Positions 21,667-31,133 of a stretch of 64,000 bases of DNA are shown piece by piece. This DNA comes from Acidovorax radicis (GTDB lineage: Bacteria > Pseudomonadota > Gammaproteobacteria > Burkholderiales > Burkholderiaceae_C), in contig NZ_CP075184.1 in assembly GCF_020510705.1 (NCBI RefSeq), forward strand, positions 868,001-932,000. Reading direction: 5' to 3'. The stretch's first letter is position 1. Each line of letters starts with the position of its first letter. The position numbers and the translations under genes are program-made. The notes under the pieces are model-generated. The model ran no database searches and was not told the origin of the DNA. It saw only the letters and a program-made list of their open reading frames with translations.

Positions 21667-23325
21667 ATGAACGCTCTGGGCCGCTTCTCCATCCGCACGC
21701 GTCTTTACTTCGGAACCGTCTTTTCCCTGATCCTTCTGGTCGTCATCGGTGCCATGGGTTATGTGGCCCTGGACCGAACGCGGGGCACCCTGCAGGTGCT
21801 GTTTTCAGAACGCGTGCAGACCCTGACCGACATGTCCGAGCTGCGCACCACCCTGGGTGACCTGCGCCGGACCGAAAAAGACATCATCATCAACTTCAAC
21901 AACTCGGTCGAGGTGTCCGCACTGCGCGAAACCTGGGCCAAGACCCTGGCCTCCCTGCGCAAGAGCCTGGCCGATGTGCGCCAGGTGCAGTCGGGCGATG
22001 CCGCCTTTGTCGACTCCATCGACAAGTCGCTGGCCGAGATCAAGCAGTACGAAACCGGCATTTCTCCCATCTTCGAGCAGATTGAGCGCGCACAGCTCGA
22101 CGGTGCGGGAGGCGGCGCCTATGCCGACCGGCTCAAGGTCCACATGGAGGCTACCGACAAGCTGTTCTCCAGCCTTGCCACTACGGCCCGCGCGCAGATG
22201 GACGAGGCCCGCGCAGGCGTCGAGTCGCGCACGTCCACCATGTCGGCGCTGATCGGTATTGGCCTGGTGCTGGGGTTGGCCGTGCTGATTCCACTCACCT
22301 TCTTTAGCGTGCGCTCCATCACCAAGTCGCTGGGGCAGGCCCAGGAGCTGGCCGAACGCATTGCCAGCGGCGACCTGTCGCGCGATGTGGCAGCCATGAA
22401 CCAGGACGAAGTGGGCCAACTGGTGTCGGCCATGGGCCGCATGCAGGATGCCTTGCGTGGCCTGGTGCGCCAGGTGCAGGACGCGGCGGGCAACATTGCC
22501 ACGGCCAGCGGTGAAATCGCCAGCGGCAACCACGACCTGAGCCATCGAACCGAGCAGACCGCCGCCAACCTCGAAGAGACCGCTTCGTCGATGGAGATGC
22601 TCACCAGTACCGTGCAGCAAAGTGCGCAATCTTCGCGCCAGGCCAGCGATTTCGCCTCGTCGGCTGCCGAAGTGGCAGCGCGCGGCGGTGCCGTGGTGTC
22701 GCAGGTGGTCACCACCATGGACCAGATCACGACCAGCTCGCGCAAGATCGCCGACATCACGGGTGTGATCGACTCCATCGCGTTCCAGACCAACATCCTG
22801 GCGCTCAACGCCGCCGTGGAGGCCGCGCGCGCCGGTGAGCAGGGCCGGGGTTTTGCCGTGGTGGCCAGCGAGGTGCGCAACCTGGCGCAGCGCAGCGCCG
22901 AGGCCGCCAAGGAGATCAAGAACCTGATCGGCTCCTCGGTGGAGCGGGTCGAAGACGGTTCGCGCCTCGTCAGCCAGGCCGGACAGACCATGACCGAGAT
23001 CGTGAGCAGCGTGCGCCGGGTCTCCGACATCATTGCGGAGATCACCGCCTCGTCGGCCGAGCAGAGCGACAACATCGGCCAGATCAGCCAGTCGGTCACC
23101 CAGCTTGACCAGATGACCCAGCAGAATGCGGCGCTGGTGGAGGAGTCCACCGCTGCGTCGGAATCCCTGCGCGAACAGGCGCACCAACTGACCAGTGCCG
23201 TGAGCCAGTTCAAGCTGCGCGAGGGGGCGGCGTTGCCGCCGGCCTTCAGCGCGGCGGCACCCGTCGCGTCGGCGGCGCCTGCGGCCATGCAGGGCCCGCG
23301 TCAGCCCGCACTACAGATCCGTTGA
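21667..23325 (+). CDS. Methyl-accepting chemotaxis protein with four-helix-bundle type sensor
   Basis: A second chemoreceptor, of 552 residues. A membrane helix at about residues 10-30 is followed by a periplasmic region of about 160 residues that looks all-helical (4HB_MCP type, with [13 protein letters not shown]), a second helix near 195-215, a HAMP domain and the signalling domain with [42 protein letters not shown] tip (given here only as [20 protein letters not shown]). The C-terminus ends in a short Ala/Pro tail without a CheR pentapeptide. The sigma-54 promoter suggests expression tied to nitrogen or other stress signals. It is convergent with the secretion operon. Ligand unknown. Confidence 0.93.
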   Translation: MNALGRFSIRTRLYFGTVFSLILLVVIGAMGYVALDRTRGTLQVLFSERVQTLTDMSELRTTLGDLRRTEKDIIINFNNSVEVSALRETWAKTLASLRKSLADVRQVQSGDAAFVDSIDKSLAEIKQYETGISPIFEQIERAQLDGAGGGAYADRLKVHMEATDKLFSSLATTARAQMDEARAGVESRTSTMSALIGIGLVLGLAVLIPLTFFSVRSITKSLGQAQELAERIASGDLSRDVAAMNQDEVGQLVSAMGRMQDALRGLVRQVQDAAGNIATASGEIASGNHDLSHRTEQTAANLEETASSMEMLTSTVQQSAQSSRQASDFASSAAEVAARGGAVVSQVVTTMDQITTSSRKIADITGVIDSIAFQTNILALNAAVEAARAGEQGRGFAVVASEVRNLAQRSAEAAKEIKNLIGSSVERVEDGSRLVSQAGQTMTEIVSSVRRVSDIIAEITASSAEQSDNIGQISQSVTQLDQMTQQNAALVEESTAASESLREQAHQLTSAVSQFKLREGAALPPAFSAAAPVASAAPAAMQGPRQPALQIR

Positions 23326-23336
23326 TTTCAGGTGTT

Positions 23337-23382
23337 TTTGGCTGCTAGCGCTTATCCAGAAAGCGCAAGCAGCTATAAAAAA
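23337..23382. repeat. Dispersed palindromic repeat family P, copy between mcp and gspE
   Basis: GCTGCTAGCGCTT (23341-23353) pairs with AAGCGCAAGCAGC (23361-23373) with one mismatch around a seven-base loop; T-rich and A-rich flanks lie outside. It sits between two convergent genes and could act as a terminator in both directions. Confidence 0.85.
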
Positions 23383-23452
23383 TGTAGTGAAATGCCGCCC
23401 GTTACGGGTGGCCGTGCCTGCCGCCAGTCGAAGGCTGGCACGCTGGCGATGC

Positions 23453-24928
23453 TCAGTCCCGCGTCACCCGCAGCACTTCTTCGCGGCTGGTAATGCCTTC
23501 TGCAATCAGGCGCTCGGCGTCGTCGCGCATGAGCTTCATGCCCCCGGCCAGTGCGGCGGCGCGGATGTCGGCTTCTGAGGCCTTGTTGTGGATCTGCGCG
23601 CGGATCGCGTCGGTGGTCACCAGCAGCTCGAACACGCCCGTGCGGCCCGTGTAGCCCGTCTGGCCGCAATGCTCGCAGCCGACCCCCGAGCCGCCGGGCC
23701 GCCCCAAGGCGAGGGGCGCCCCCTCGGGGGGCAGCGAGGACACGCCAGTGCTAAGCGTGGGGGCTCCAGTTCCGTGGCAATGGCTGCAGTACTTGCGCAC
23801 CAGGCGCTGGGCCAGTACCCCGAGTAACGACGACGACAGCAAAAACGGCTCCACGCCCATGTCGGTCAGGCGTGTGACGGCGCTGGCCGCATCGTTGGTG
23901 TGCAGCGTGGCGAGCACCAAGTGACCGGTGAGCGAGGCCTGGATGGCGATCTGCGCGGTTTCGAAATCGCGGATTTCGCCGATCATGATGATGTCCGGGT
24001 CCTGCCGCAGGATGGCGCGCAGGGCCTTGGCAAAAGTCAGCTCGATCTTGCTGTTGACCTGGGTCTGGCCCACGCCGGGCAGCTCGTACTCGATGGGGTC
24101 TTCCACCGTCATGATGTTGTTGCGCGTGGCGTCCAGCCGCCCCAGGCCCGCATACAGCGTGGTGGTTTTGCCCGAGCCTGTGGGCCCGGTCACCAAAATG
24201 ATGCCGTGCGGCTGGCTGATCAGGCCTTCGAAGCGGCGCAGCGTCTCGCCCTGCATGCCCACGGCTTCCAGGCTCAGTTTGCTTTCGCTTTTGTCCAGCA
24301 GGCGCAGCACGGCGCGCTCGCCATGGGCGCTGGGCAGGGTGGAAACGCGCACGTCGATGGCGCGGGTACCCAGGCGCAGGCTGATGCGGCCATCCTGCGG
24401 CAGGCGCTTTTCAGAGATGTCGAGGTCGGCCATGATCTTCAGGCGCGAGATCAGGGCGGCGTGCAGCGCGCGGTTGGGCTGCACCACCTCGCGCAGGCTG
24501 CCGTCCACGCGGAAGCGCACGCTGGAATGGCGCTCGTACGGCTCGATGTGGATGTCGCTGGCGCCGTCGCGTGCGGCCTGCGTGAGCAGGGCGTTGAGCA
24601 TGCGGATGATGGGCGCATCGCCCGCCGATTCGAGCAAGTCCTCGACCGCTGGCAGCTCCTGCATCATGCGTGAGAGGTCGGCGTCGCTCTCGACCTCGCT
24701 CACCACCGTGGCGGCACTCGATTCGCTGTGCGAATAGGCCGCGCTGATGCGCTGGGCCAGGGCGGGGGCATCGAGCGGCAGCAGCTGCTGCACGGCGTGC
24801 TTGCGCAGCACTTCGGACAGCGCGCACGCATCGGGGTTGGGGCCGTGCCACAGCACCAGCTGGTGGCCGTCGTCCTCCAGCAGCAGCTGGGCGGTGCGCG
24901 CAAAGGCGTAGGGCAGGGGGTGGCGCAT
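23453..24928 (-). CDS. gspE: Type II secretion ATPase GspE
   Basis: GspE is the cytoplasmic hexameric ATPase that powers pseudopilus assembly. The 491-residue protein has an N-terminal domain, the Walker A loop GPTGSGKTTTLY, the Asp box MTVEDPIEYEL, Walker B region DIIMIGEIRD and the His box. The zinc domain has CSHC and CEHC pairs separated by 33 residues. Most of that spacer is encoded by dispersed repeat family B rather than by typical GspE sequence. It is the last gene of the operon and starts 14 bases after the gspD stop. gspF is not behind it. Confidence 0.95.
   Translation of the reverse strand: MRHPLPYAFARTAQLLLEDDGHQLVLWHGPNPDACALSEVLRKHAVQQLLPLDAPALAQRISAAYSHSESSAATVVSEVESDADLSRMMQELPAVEDLLESAGDAPIIRMLNALLTQAARDGASDIHIEPYERHSSVRFRVDGSLREVVQPNRALHAALISRLKIMADLDISEKRLPQDGRISLRLGTRAIDVRVSTLPSAHGERAVLRLLDKSESKLSLEAVGMQGETLRRFEGLISQPHGIILVTGPTGSGKTTTLYAGLGRLDATRNNIMTVEDPIEYELPGVGQTQVNSKIELTFAKALRAILRQDPDIIMIGEIRDFETAQIAIQASLTGHLVLATLHTNDAASAVTRLTDMGVEPFLLSSSLLGVLAQRLVRKYCSHCHGTGAPTLSTGVSSLPPEGAPLALGRPGGSGVGCEHCGQTGYTGRTGVFELLVTTDAIRAQIHNKASEADIRAAALAGGMKLMRDDAERLIAEGITSREEVLRVTRD
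23694..23766 (+). repeat. Dispersed repeat family B, copy 2 (inside gspE, opposite strand)
   Basis: About 72 bases with the same landmarks as the murD copy: GGGGGGCAGCG in the middle and AAGCGTGGGGGCTCC at the end. It lies in antisense orientation to gspE and is read in frame as residues about 388-411, forming the spacer between the two zinc-binding cysteine pairs. Confidence 0.8.
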
Positions 24929-24942
24929 GGGCGGCCGGCTCC

Positions 24943-27252
24943 TCAGCGCGCCGCAGGCGTGGGCGCCACGGGCACCGCCAGGGCGGGGTCGGCAGGCGGC
25001 AACAGCGAGGATGCGGGCAGCGGCACCGTCAAGGTGGAGGGCAGGGGCTCCGCGCGCTGTGGCAGCGCGGGCAACACGGGGGCGCCCGACACCGAGTTCA
25101 GCATGGTTCGCTGGGGCGGCTGCGTGGCTTGCTGTAGACCGCGGATGGCTTCGTAGCGGTCCATCATCAGGGCATCGCTGGTGGCGTTGTCGCGCACCAC
25201 AATGGGGCGCAGGAAGACCATCAGGTTGGTCTTCTTGCGCGACCGGTTCTCGCTGCGGAACAGGTTGCCCAGCACGGGGATGTCGCCCATCAGCGGCACC
25301 TTGTCTTCCGCCTGTGAATAGCTGTCTTCCAGCAGGCCGCCAATCACGATGATGTTGCCGTCATCCACCACCACGTTCGATTCAATGGAGCGTTTGCTGG
25401 TGGTGGGGCCGTTGGTGTCCTTGAGCGTGGAGCTGTCGATCTTGGAGACCTCCTGGTAGATCGCCATCTTCACCGTGCCGTTCTCGCTGATCTGCGGACG
25501 CACCTTGAGCATCAGGCCCACGTCCTTGCGTTCCACGGTGGTGAACGGGTTGACCGTGCTGCTGCCGGTGGTGTTGGCATACGAGCCGGTCACAAACGGC
25601 ACGTTGTTGCCGATGATGATGCGCGCCTCTTCGTTGTCGAGCGTCATCAGGTTGGGGGTGGAGAGCACGTTGGCGTCGCCGCTGTTTTGCAGAAAGTTGG
25701 CCAACGCACCCAGGTAGTACTGGCCGTTGATGCGCGGTGCCAGGGCCAGGTTCAGGCCATTGCCGAGGCCGCTACTGCCAGTCAGTGAGCTGTAGTTGCC
25801 TGATGCCACTGCCGCAGTAGCGCTGAGGATGTTGATGCCTGACGTGTTCGAATTGGTGCCGATGACCCCCACGGTGCCATCGCCGTTTTTGCCCAGAACA
25901 CTTTGCCACTGGATGCCGAACTCTGCCACCTTGTTGGCCGAGACCTCGACGATCAGGCTCTCCACCAGCACCTGCGCCCGGCGGCCGTCGAGTTTGTCGA
26001 TCACCGCGCGCAGCTGGCGGTATTGCGGGTCGGGCGCGGTGATGATGAGCGAATTGGTCGTGGGGTCGGCCTGGATCTGCCCGCCCGTGGAGGGCTGGTT
26101 GTTGTTGGTGCTGCTGGTGCCCATGGAGCTGCCTGCGCCCAGGCCCGAGCCGCTGCTGGAGCTGCCCGATGAGGTGCTGCCGCTGCTCGACGACAACGAG
26201 CCGCCCGTGCTCAGGCCGGTGTTGGCGGCGGGCGCGCTGGAGCCACCCCCCGTGCTGGCCCCGCCGCCGCCGCTGCCATTGCCCATGGCCGCCATGGCGG
26301 CCCGCAGCGTGGTGGCGAGTTTGGTGGCATCGGCGTTCTTGAGGTACACCACATGGATGTTGCCGCTGGCCGCGCTGCTGCCCGGTGCCGGCGGTTGGTC
26401 CAGCCGGTCCACCAGCGCACGCACTTGCGCCACCCGTGCCCGGTTGGCCGCGCGCAGGATGAGCGAGTTGCTGCGGGGCTCGGCGATCAGCGTGGTCTTG
26501 AATGACGTGTCGGCCTGGCCCGGGGCTGCGGCGGGCGCTGCGCTGCCGCCGCCTTCGAGCAGGCGGGCCACCAGCGGCGCGAGGTCGGACGCGATGGCGT
26601 TTTGCAGGGGAATCACCTCCACGTCGCTGGCGTTGGCGACGTCCATGGCCGCAACGATGCGCGCCAGGCGCTGCAGGTTGTCGGCATAGTCGGTGATCAC
26701 CAGCGAGTTGTTGCCGGGGTTCACGTTGATGGTGTTGTTGGGGCTGATCAGCGGGCGCAGCACCGGCACCAGATTGGCGGCGCTCTCGAAGTTGAGCTTG
26801 AAGATCTGCGTGACGATCTGCCCGCCCGCAGGCGCGCTGCCCGCGCTGCCCTGCACCACGCTCACACTGCCGCCTTGCAGTTTGGCGTCGGCCTCGGGCA
26901 CCACTTTGTACAGGCCTGCCGCCTCCACCACCGTGAAGCCCTGCAAGCGCAGGGCCGCCAAAAACTGCTGAAACGCAGCGGCCGGGGTGACGGCGCGGTC
27001 GGTGACCAGGTTGAGCTGGCCCTTCACGCGTGGGTCCACCACCACGTTGCGGCCGGTGATGGTGGCCATGGTGCGGGCCACGGCCTCGATCTCGGCGTTG
27101 GCAAAGTTGAGCGTGACGGGTTCGCCCGAGCGCACGCTGCCGTTGCCTGCACCAGTTTGGGCAAATATTTGGCCGCTAGCGCACGTCAATAAAGCGCTAG
27201 CAGCTATTGTTTTGATAGTGAAGCGCAGGCGCGGCGAAAACAGGAAGGTCAT
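24943..27252 (-). CDS. gspD: Type II secretion outer-membrane secretin GspD
   Basis: GspD forms the outer-membrane channel. The 769-residue precursor has a signal peptide (residues 1 to about 32, ending GQIFAQ), N0-N3 domains, and the secretin core with VPLMGDIPVLGNLFRS near the end. Two low-complexity regions stand out: a Gly/Ser/Asn-rich stretch around residues 325-395 inside the last N domain, and a Pro/Ala/Leu tail. The signal peptide's hydrophobic part is encoded by a copy of palindromic repeat P. The ATG at 27252 follows gspN by four bases. Confidence 0.95.
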   Translation of the reverse strand: MTFLFSPRLRFTIKTIAASALLTCASGQIFAQTGAGNGSVRSGEPVTLNFANAEIEAVARTMATITGRNVVVDPRVKGQLNLVTDRAVTPAAAFQQFLAALRLQGFTVVEAAGLYKVVPEADAKLQGGSVSVVQGSAGSAPAGGQIVTQIFKLNFESAANLVPVLRPLISPNNTINVNPGNNSLVITDYADNLQRLARIVAAMDVANASDVEVIPLQNAIASDLAPLVARLLEGGGSAAPAAAPGQADTSFKTTLIAEPRSNSLILRAANRARVAQVRALVDRLDQPPAPGSSAASGNIHVVYLKNADATKLATTLRAAMAAMGNGSGGGGASTGGGSSAPAANTGLSTGGSLSSSSGSTSSGSSSSGSGLGAGSSMGTSSTNNNQPSTGGQIQADPTTNSLIITAPDPQYRQLRAVIDKLDGRRAQVLVESLIVEVSANKVAEFGIQWQSVLGKNGDGTVGVIGTNSNTSGINILSATAAVASGNYSSLTGSSGLGNGLNLALAPRINGQYYLGALANFLQNSGDANVLSTPNLMTLDNEEARIIIGNNVPFVTGSYANTTGSSTVNPFTTVERKDVGLMLKVRPQISENGTVKMAIYQEVSKIDSSTLKDTNGPTTSKRSIESNVVVDDGNIIVIGGLLEDSYSQAEDKVPLMGDIPVLGNLFRSENRSRKKTNLMVFLRPIVVRDNATSDALMMDRYEAIRGLQQATQPPQRTMLNSVSGAPVLPALPQRAEPLPSTLTVPLPASSLLPPADPALAVPVAPTPAAR
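27165..27218. repeat. Dispersed palindromic repeat family P, copy encoding the GspD signal peptide
   Basis: GGCCGCTAGCGC (27171-27182) and GCGCTAGCAGC (27194-27204) form a palindrome with AT-rich flanks (AAATATTT on one side, TATTGTTTTGATAG on the other). Read on the - strand it gives residues about 12-29 of GspD (IKTIAASALLTCASGQIF), the hydrophobic core of the signal peptide. Confidence 0.85.
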
Positions 27253-27256
27253 AGGT

Positions 27257-28066
27257 TCAACCCACGGTGATGATGGAGCGCGCGCCGCTGCGCCGTCCGA
27301 TGATGTTCAGAAGATTCGACAGCGCTGCTTCGCGCTCGGGCGTGGCAGTGGCTTCGCCGGTGAAACGCAGGCGCTGGCCCACCCATTGGCCCGTGCCACT
27401 GAGCTGCAGGGCGCCTTCCAGCGTGCTGAGTGTGAGGGTGGGCACATCGCCCCCCTGCACGACCAGCCGGTAGCTGCCCATGGGGCGCAGCGTGGACAGG
27501 CGCGAAGACATGGCACGCGCGTCGAGCTGTGCCTGGCCGGCCAGCACCATGCGGCCGGCGGCCCAGCGCGCCACGAACCCTTGCGTCTGCAGCACCAGTT
27601 GGCCCTGCGGCTGCAGGGTATTCCAGGGCGTGCCCAGCCCGGTCAGCAAGCCGGCGGGCCACTGGCTCTGGCCGTCGGCCACGGTCAGCTGCATGCTGGC
27701 CCAGCCAAGGTGGGCCTGGGCTTGCAAGGGCTTGGGCGTGCAGCAACTGGCAGACAGTTGCGCACGCATGCCGCTCCATGTGGGGCGCAATTGCCAGTCC
27801 ACGCGGCTGGGCAGGGCCGTGCGGTCATTGCTGGCGTTGCCACCCGTCAGCACCAGTTGCGCCGATCCGGTCCACACGGTGCCTCGGGGCTGCAGCAGCA
27901 AGAGCTGTCCGCCCGTGGCCTGGGCCACCCCATCGGCCAGCCAGCGCGCAGGGACGAAGGCCACGATCGCAGGCAACACGCCCAGCAAGGCGCCCACCAG
28001 CGCCCAGCCCCACGCTGTGCGCGGTGCAGTGACTGGGGCCGATCGGGTGCGGGTGTTGCGGAGCAC
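27257..28066 (-). CDS. gspN: Type II secretion protein GspN
   Basis: GspN is an accessory inner-membrane protein of type II secretion whose role is poorly defined. With a GTG start at 28066 it has 269 residues: a membrane helix at about residues 18-40, then a periplasmic beta-rich domain. LLLLQPRGTVWTGSAQLVLTGG near residues 55-75 is the family motif (given in part). No convincing ribosome site exists, and the frame is open far upstream into gspM, so the start is uncertain; a TTG at 28090 is possible. It is followed by gspD after four bases. Confidence 0.82.
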   Translation of the reverse strand: MLRNTRTRSAPVTAPRTAWGWALVGALLGVLPAIVAFVPARWLADGVAQATGGQLLLLQPRGTVWTGSAQLVLTGGNASNDRTALPSRVDWQLRPTWSGMRAQLSASCCTPKPLQAQAHLGWASMQLTVADGQSQWPAGLLTGLGTPWNTLQPQGQLVLQTQGFVARWAAGRMVLAGQAQLDARAMSSRLSTLRPMGSYRLVVQGGDVPTLTLSTLEGALQLSGTGQWVGQRLRFTGEATATPEREAALSNLLNIIGRRSGARSIITVG

Positions 28067-28118
28067 GGGGTGTGAAGGAGTAAGGCTCAATGGAATGGAA
28101 TGGCGCGGGGGGCAGAAA

Positions 28119-28670
28119 TCAACGCGTGGGCGCGGGCAACGCCAGCACCAGCGTGCCATCCCACCGGGCGGGCGCGGCGAGGGACTGGCCGCCCAGCACC
28201 ACGGGGGTGGGTGCGGCCGGTGCTGCGGCCGCTGCGCCGCTGAGCGTGAGGCGGGCTTCGAGCGGTGTGGTGCGGGCATTGCTGCGTGCCTGCGCCAGCC
28301 ACTGGGCCAACCCATCGGCTGGCGCCGCTTTCAGGGTGACGGTGGCGCGGTCGCCCACCACATTGAGTTGGGCCGTTTTGCCCAGCTGCTGGGTCAGCGC
28401 CATGCGCAGCGCGCCCACGGCGTCGCCGGGGCCCGTTTTGGGGGCGGACTGCAACTGCTGCGCCTCGGCCTGCAGGCGCTGCATGTTCTGCAGCTGCGTG
28501 TCCAGCGTGGCATGCCTTGCCGGGGCGGCACGCAGTGTGGCCAAGGCCGGGGCGATGGCCAGCCACCACAGCAGGGCCGCGGCCACCAAGGCGCCAGCGG
28601 ACAGCACCAGGCTTTGCTCGCGCGGGGCCAGTGCGCGCCAGCGCTCGTTCAGCGCCAATGGGCCGGTCAT
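28119..28670 (-). CDS. gspM: Type II secretion protein GspM
   Basis: GspM is a bitopic inner-membrane protein that partners GspL on the assembly platform. The 183-residue product has a short cytoplasmic head containing WRALAPREQSLV, a membrane helix at residues about 23-45, a coiled stretch rich in Gln and Leu (residues 50-75) and a periplasmic ferredoxin-like domain. The ATG overlaps the gspL stop (ATGA), supporting this start and coupled synthesis with GspL. Confidence 0.9.
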   Translation of the reverse strand: MTGPLALNERWRALAPREQSLVLSAGALVAAALLWWLAIAPALATLRAAPARHATLDTQLQNMQRLQAEAQQLQSAPKTGPGDAVGALRMALTQQLGKTAQLNVVGDRATVTLKAAPADGLAQWLAQARSNARTTPLEARLTLSGAAAAAPAAPTPVVLGGQSLAAPARWDGTLVLALPAPTR

Positions 28671-29944
28671 GGGTTCACCTCGCTGCGCAGCATCAGGCTG
28701 CCGTCGTTCATGCGTGCCTGGTAGCCCGCGGCTTGCAGGCGGGCAAAAAGTGCGGTTTCTTCATCCGGGGTCAGGGTCACGCCGCGCAGGCGCAGCTCAC
28801 CGGGGGTGTATTCGATGCCCGTGGGCCGGTGGCCATCGGGCAGGGCCGCACCGGCAGCGGCGAGCAGGGGTTCGAGGTCGCGGGCCGAGACGCTGCCTGC
28901 AGCCTGGCGCAGCTGCGCCAGCTCGCGCTCCATCTGCACCGGCGCATCGACCACCACCTGCACCTTGGGGAAGCTCTGGGTGAGCACGGCGCGCACCTGG
29001 ATCTGTTTGGCGGCCAGCGCCTGGCGCTCTTGCCAGGCCCACGCATTGAGCCCCGCCAAGTGCGCCACCACCAGCAGGGCAGCGCCCCAGCGCGCAGCGC
29101 GCCATTGGGGGGCGTAAAGCAAGGCACTGGCCACGCTGCCGACCTTGCGCAAAGCCCGCGTGCGGCCGGTGCTGGCGAGATCGAATTGCGCCAGGTCCCA
29201 GTCGCCGCGCGCCGCCTGCAGGGCCCGCTCGCCCGGGGTCTGCAGGGCCACGCGCTGGCCCAGTGTGCGCTCGGCCAGGGCTGCCACGGCAGGCTCGGCG
29301 CGCACGGCCAGCGGGGTGTTTTCAGGAGAGGCTTCGCCGGCAGGGGCCAGGCCGGTTCCCATGAGCGCCAGGGTTAATGCCATCGGTGTGAGCGGCACCA
29401 CCGCCACCCCCAGGTGTTCGCCCTGGCCGGTGAGGACGGCGTAGGCTTCGTCGGGGGTGCCCAAGGCGCACAGCTCGGGGGCGCCGCTAGCGGTGGGGCC
29501 GGGGGCGAATTCGGGCACCACGCGAGCGACGCGGCGGCCAGCGGCCTCCAGGGTCTGCAGGTGCTCGCGCAGCCAGGTGCGGTCACACACGGCCACCCAC
29601 ACGGGTTCACCACTGTGGGCGCCGGGCTGCAGCGCGAAATGCAATTGCGCGACATCGTCGAGCACGCGGTCTTCCAGCAGGCCTTCCAGCACCGACCGCA
29701 GGCGCGGTGTCTGCTGGCCAGCGCCCAAGGGCACGCCCGCAGGCATTTGCAACCGCTGCCACGACAGCGCACGTGCGGGCACCACGGCCACCACCTCGCC
29801 GCCGGGGCGCGTGGGTTCGGGCAGTAATGCCGCAGGGGCGGTGGCGTGGCGCGTGGCGGTGTGGCCGTCAGCCGTCAGCGTGTAGCTGTATTCGGTGGCG
29901 GGCCCCGGGCGGGCGGGCGGCAGGAAAAGGATCAGGGTGCTCAT
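28667..29944 (-). CDS. gspL: Type II secretion protein GspL
   Basis: GspL links the ATPase GspE to the membrane platform. The 425-residue protein has a cytoplasmic actin-like N-terminal part (residues 1 to about 270), one membrane helix (about 275-295, WGAALLVVAHLAGLNAWAW) and a periplasmic domain. Overall sequence conservation is low, as usual for GspL, and the call relies on this layout plus position between gspK and gspM. About 80 bases without features separate it from gspK. Confidence 0.9.
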   Translation of the reverse strand: MSTLILFLPPARPGPATEYSYTLTADGHTATRHATAPAALLPEPTRPGGEVVAVVPARALSWQRLQMPAGVPLGAGQQTPRLRSVLEGLLEDRVLDDVAQLHFALQPGAHSGEPVWVAVCDRTWLREHLQTLEAAGRRVARVVPEFAPGPTASGAPELCALGTPDEAYAVLTGQGEHLGVAVVPLTPMALTLALMGTGLAPAGEASPENTPLAVRAEPAVAALAERTLGQRVALQTPGERALQAARGDWDLAQFDLASTGRTRALRKVGSVASALLYAPQWRAARWGAALLVVAHLAGLNAWAWQERQALAAKQIQVRAVLTQSFPKVQVVVDAPVQMERELAQLRQAAGSVSARDLEPLLAAAGAALPDGHRPTGIEYTPGELRLRGVTLTPDEETALFARLQAAGYQARMNDGSLMLRSEVNP

Positions 29945-30026
29945 GGGCGGGTAGTGCGGGCCATTTTAGGGGGCGGGCGTGACCGCGTGGCGACGTGGGG
30001 GCGTGTGGTGAAAAGGCGGGGCATGG

Positions 30027-31133
30027 TCAGCGCAATGTGCCTGGCGTCGGGGTGTCGCGGTCGAAGGCACCGCGTTCGCGCCACAGCGTGGTGACGTCCA
30101 TGCCGATCTTGCGAACCAGCGAACGCTCGTCCAGCATCGTGTCGCCCAGGCGCAGGCGACCCCGGACCTCGAAGTAACCCGATGCCACTGCAAAGCTATT
30201 GCTGTCGAGGGTCACCGTCTCTCCGACCAGTTTTTGCGCATCGCTGAGTGTCCTGAAATGGCTTGACTCGCGGCTTTGCACGATTTTTTGCGCGCTGGCG
30301 CTGTCGATCCCGTCGATCGCGGACATCAACACATCGATGCCGGCAGTGTTGAGGTTCACGGGGGTGCGCACGGGCAGCAGCGCCACGTGGGGCGCCAGCG
30401 TCGCCACCGTGGCCGGGGTCAGGCCCAGCCAGCCCAGTTGGCTGACGGTGGTCGGCATCAGCGGCGCGGTGTTGCCCTGGTTGTTGGTGCTGGGGCTGGT
30501 GCTGTCGGCCTGCGCGCGGCGCATGGCGTCCACCAGCAGGCTCAGTTGTTGTTCGGGCAGGCCCAGGCGTTCGAACAGCCGGGTGAATTGCCGCAAGGCC
30601 AGCGGCTGCACCTGGCCGCCTTCCACCAGATTGGTGATGTTCAGGCGCGCCTGCATGTCCGAGATCTGGCCCGAGAGAAAAGCCTCGGTGGTGTCGGTGC
30701 TGGCGTCGTCCACCTGGCTCACGTTGTTGGTGGCGGCGAGAAAGGTGGACAGCCGCGCTTCCTGCAGCGGCACGGCCCAGGGCTCGGCCAGGTGGTCGGC
30801 GCCACCCGTGCGCCCGTCTTCGCGCAAGATAAGGCGCGACCAGTCGAGCGCGCCAATGAGTATCCAGGCCGACTGCACGCGGCCGCGTTCTGCCGTTTCG
30901 ACCTCCACCGCCCGCCATTGTTGCCACATGGCGGCGGCTGCAAAGGTGGCCACCAGCGTGACGGTGAGCATGGCGGCCAGCAGCGCGGCGCCGCGCGCCC
31001 TATGCAACCGGCGCGCCCCAGGCCAGGGCCACTGCGGGCCGGGCTTTGCCAGGCTGCGGGTGGCGTCCCCAAAGGAGGGCGCGGTGCAGCCGCTCAATGG
31101 AGACGCGGTGCAGCCGCTCAGGGCGGGGCTCAT
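30027..31133 (-). CDS. gspK: Type II secretion minor pseudopilin GspK with long repeat-derived leader
   Basis: GspK is the large minor pseudopilin at the pseudopilus tip. The prepilin-like segment RARGAALLAAMLTVTLVATF begins only after about 46 residues, followed by the large globular domain with NLTNLVEGG-like and LNINTAGIDVL-like helix-hairpin segments (seen as RLNITNLVEGG and NLNTAGIDVLMSAI). The ATG at 31133 overlaps the gspJ stop (ATGA). The leader is unusually long and comes from repeated DNA: the first 16 residues hold two copies of LSGCTA from a 16-bp direct repeat, and the next 25 coincide with dispersed repeat family C. Leaders of this family normally have fewer than ten residues. 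Confidence 0.9.
   Translation of the reverse strand: MSPALSGCTASPLSGCTAPSFGDATRSLAKPGPQWPWPGARRLHRARGAALLAAMLTVTLVATFAAAAMWQQWRAVEVETAERGRVQSAWILIGALDWSRLILREDGRTGGADHLAEPWAVPLQEARLSTFLAATNNVSQVDDASTDTTEAFLSGQISDMQARLNITNLVEGGQVQPLALRQFTRLFERLGLPEQQLSLLVDAMRRAQADSTSPSTNNQGNTAPLMPTTVSQLGWLGLTPATVATLAPHVALLPVRTPVNLNTAGIDVLMSAIDGIDSASAQKIVQSRESSHFRTLSDAQKLVGETVTLDSNSFAVASGYFEVRGRLRLGDTMLDERSLVRKIGMDVTTLWRERGAFDRDTPTPGTLR
31028..31083 (-). repeat. Dispersed repeat family C, copy 1 (gspK leader)
   Basis: Read on the - strand, the segment contains CGCAGCCTGGCAAAGCC and CCCGCAGTGG. It aligns with 47290-47349, which has CGGCCTGGCAAAGCC and TTCCGCAGTGG in the same order, preceded in both by CGCGCC and a CTCC(T/A)...GGGGA block. 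The copy encodes residues about 17-35 of the GspK leader. Confidence 0.7.
31081..31120 (+). repeat. 16-bp direct repeat in the gspK leader
   Basis: GCGGTGCAGCCGCTCA occurs at 31081-31096 and again at 31105-31120, a period of 24 bases. Read on the - strand it gives a repeated LSGCTA in the first residues of GspK. Confidence 0.9.
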
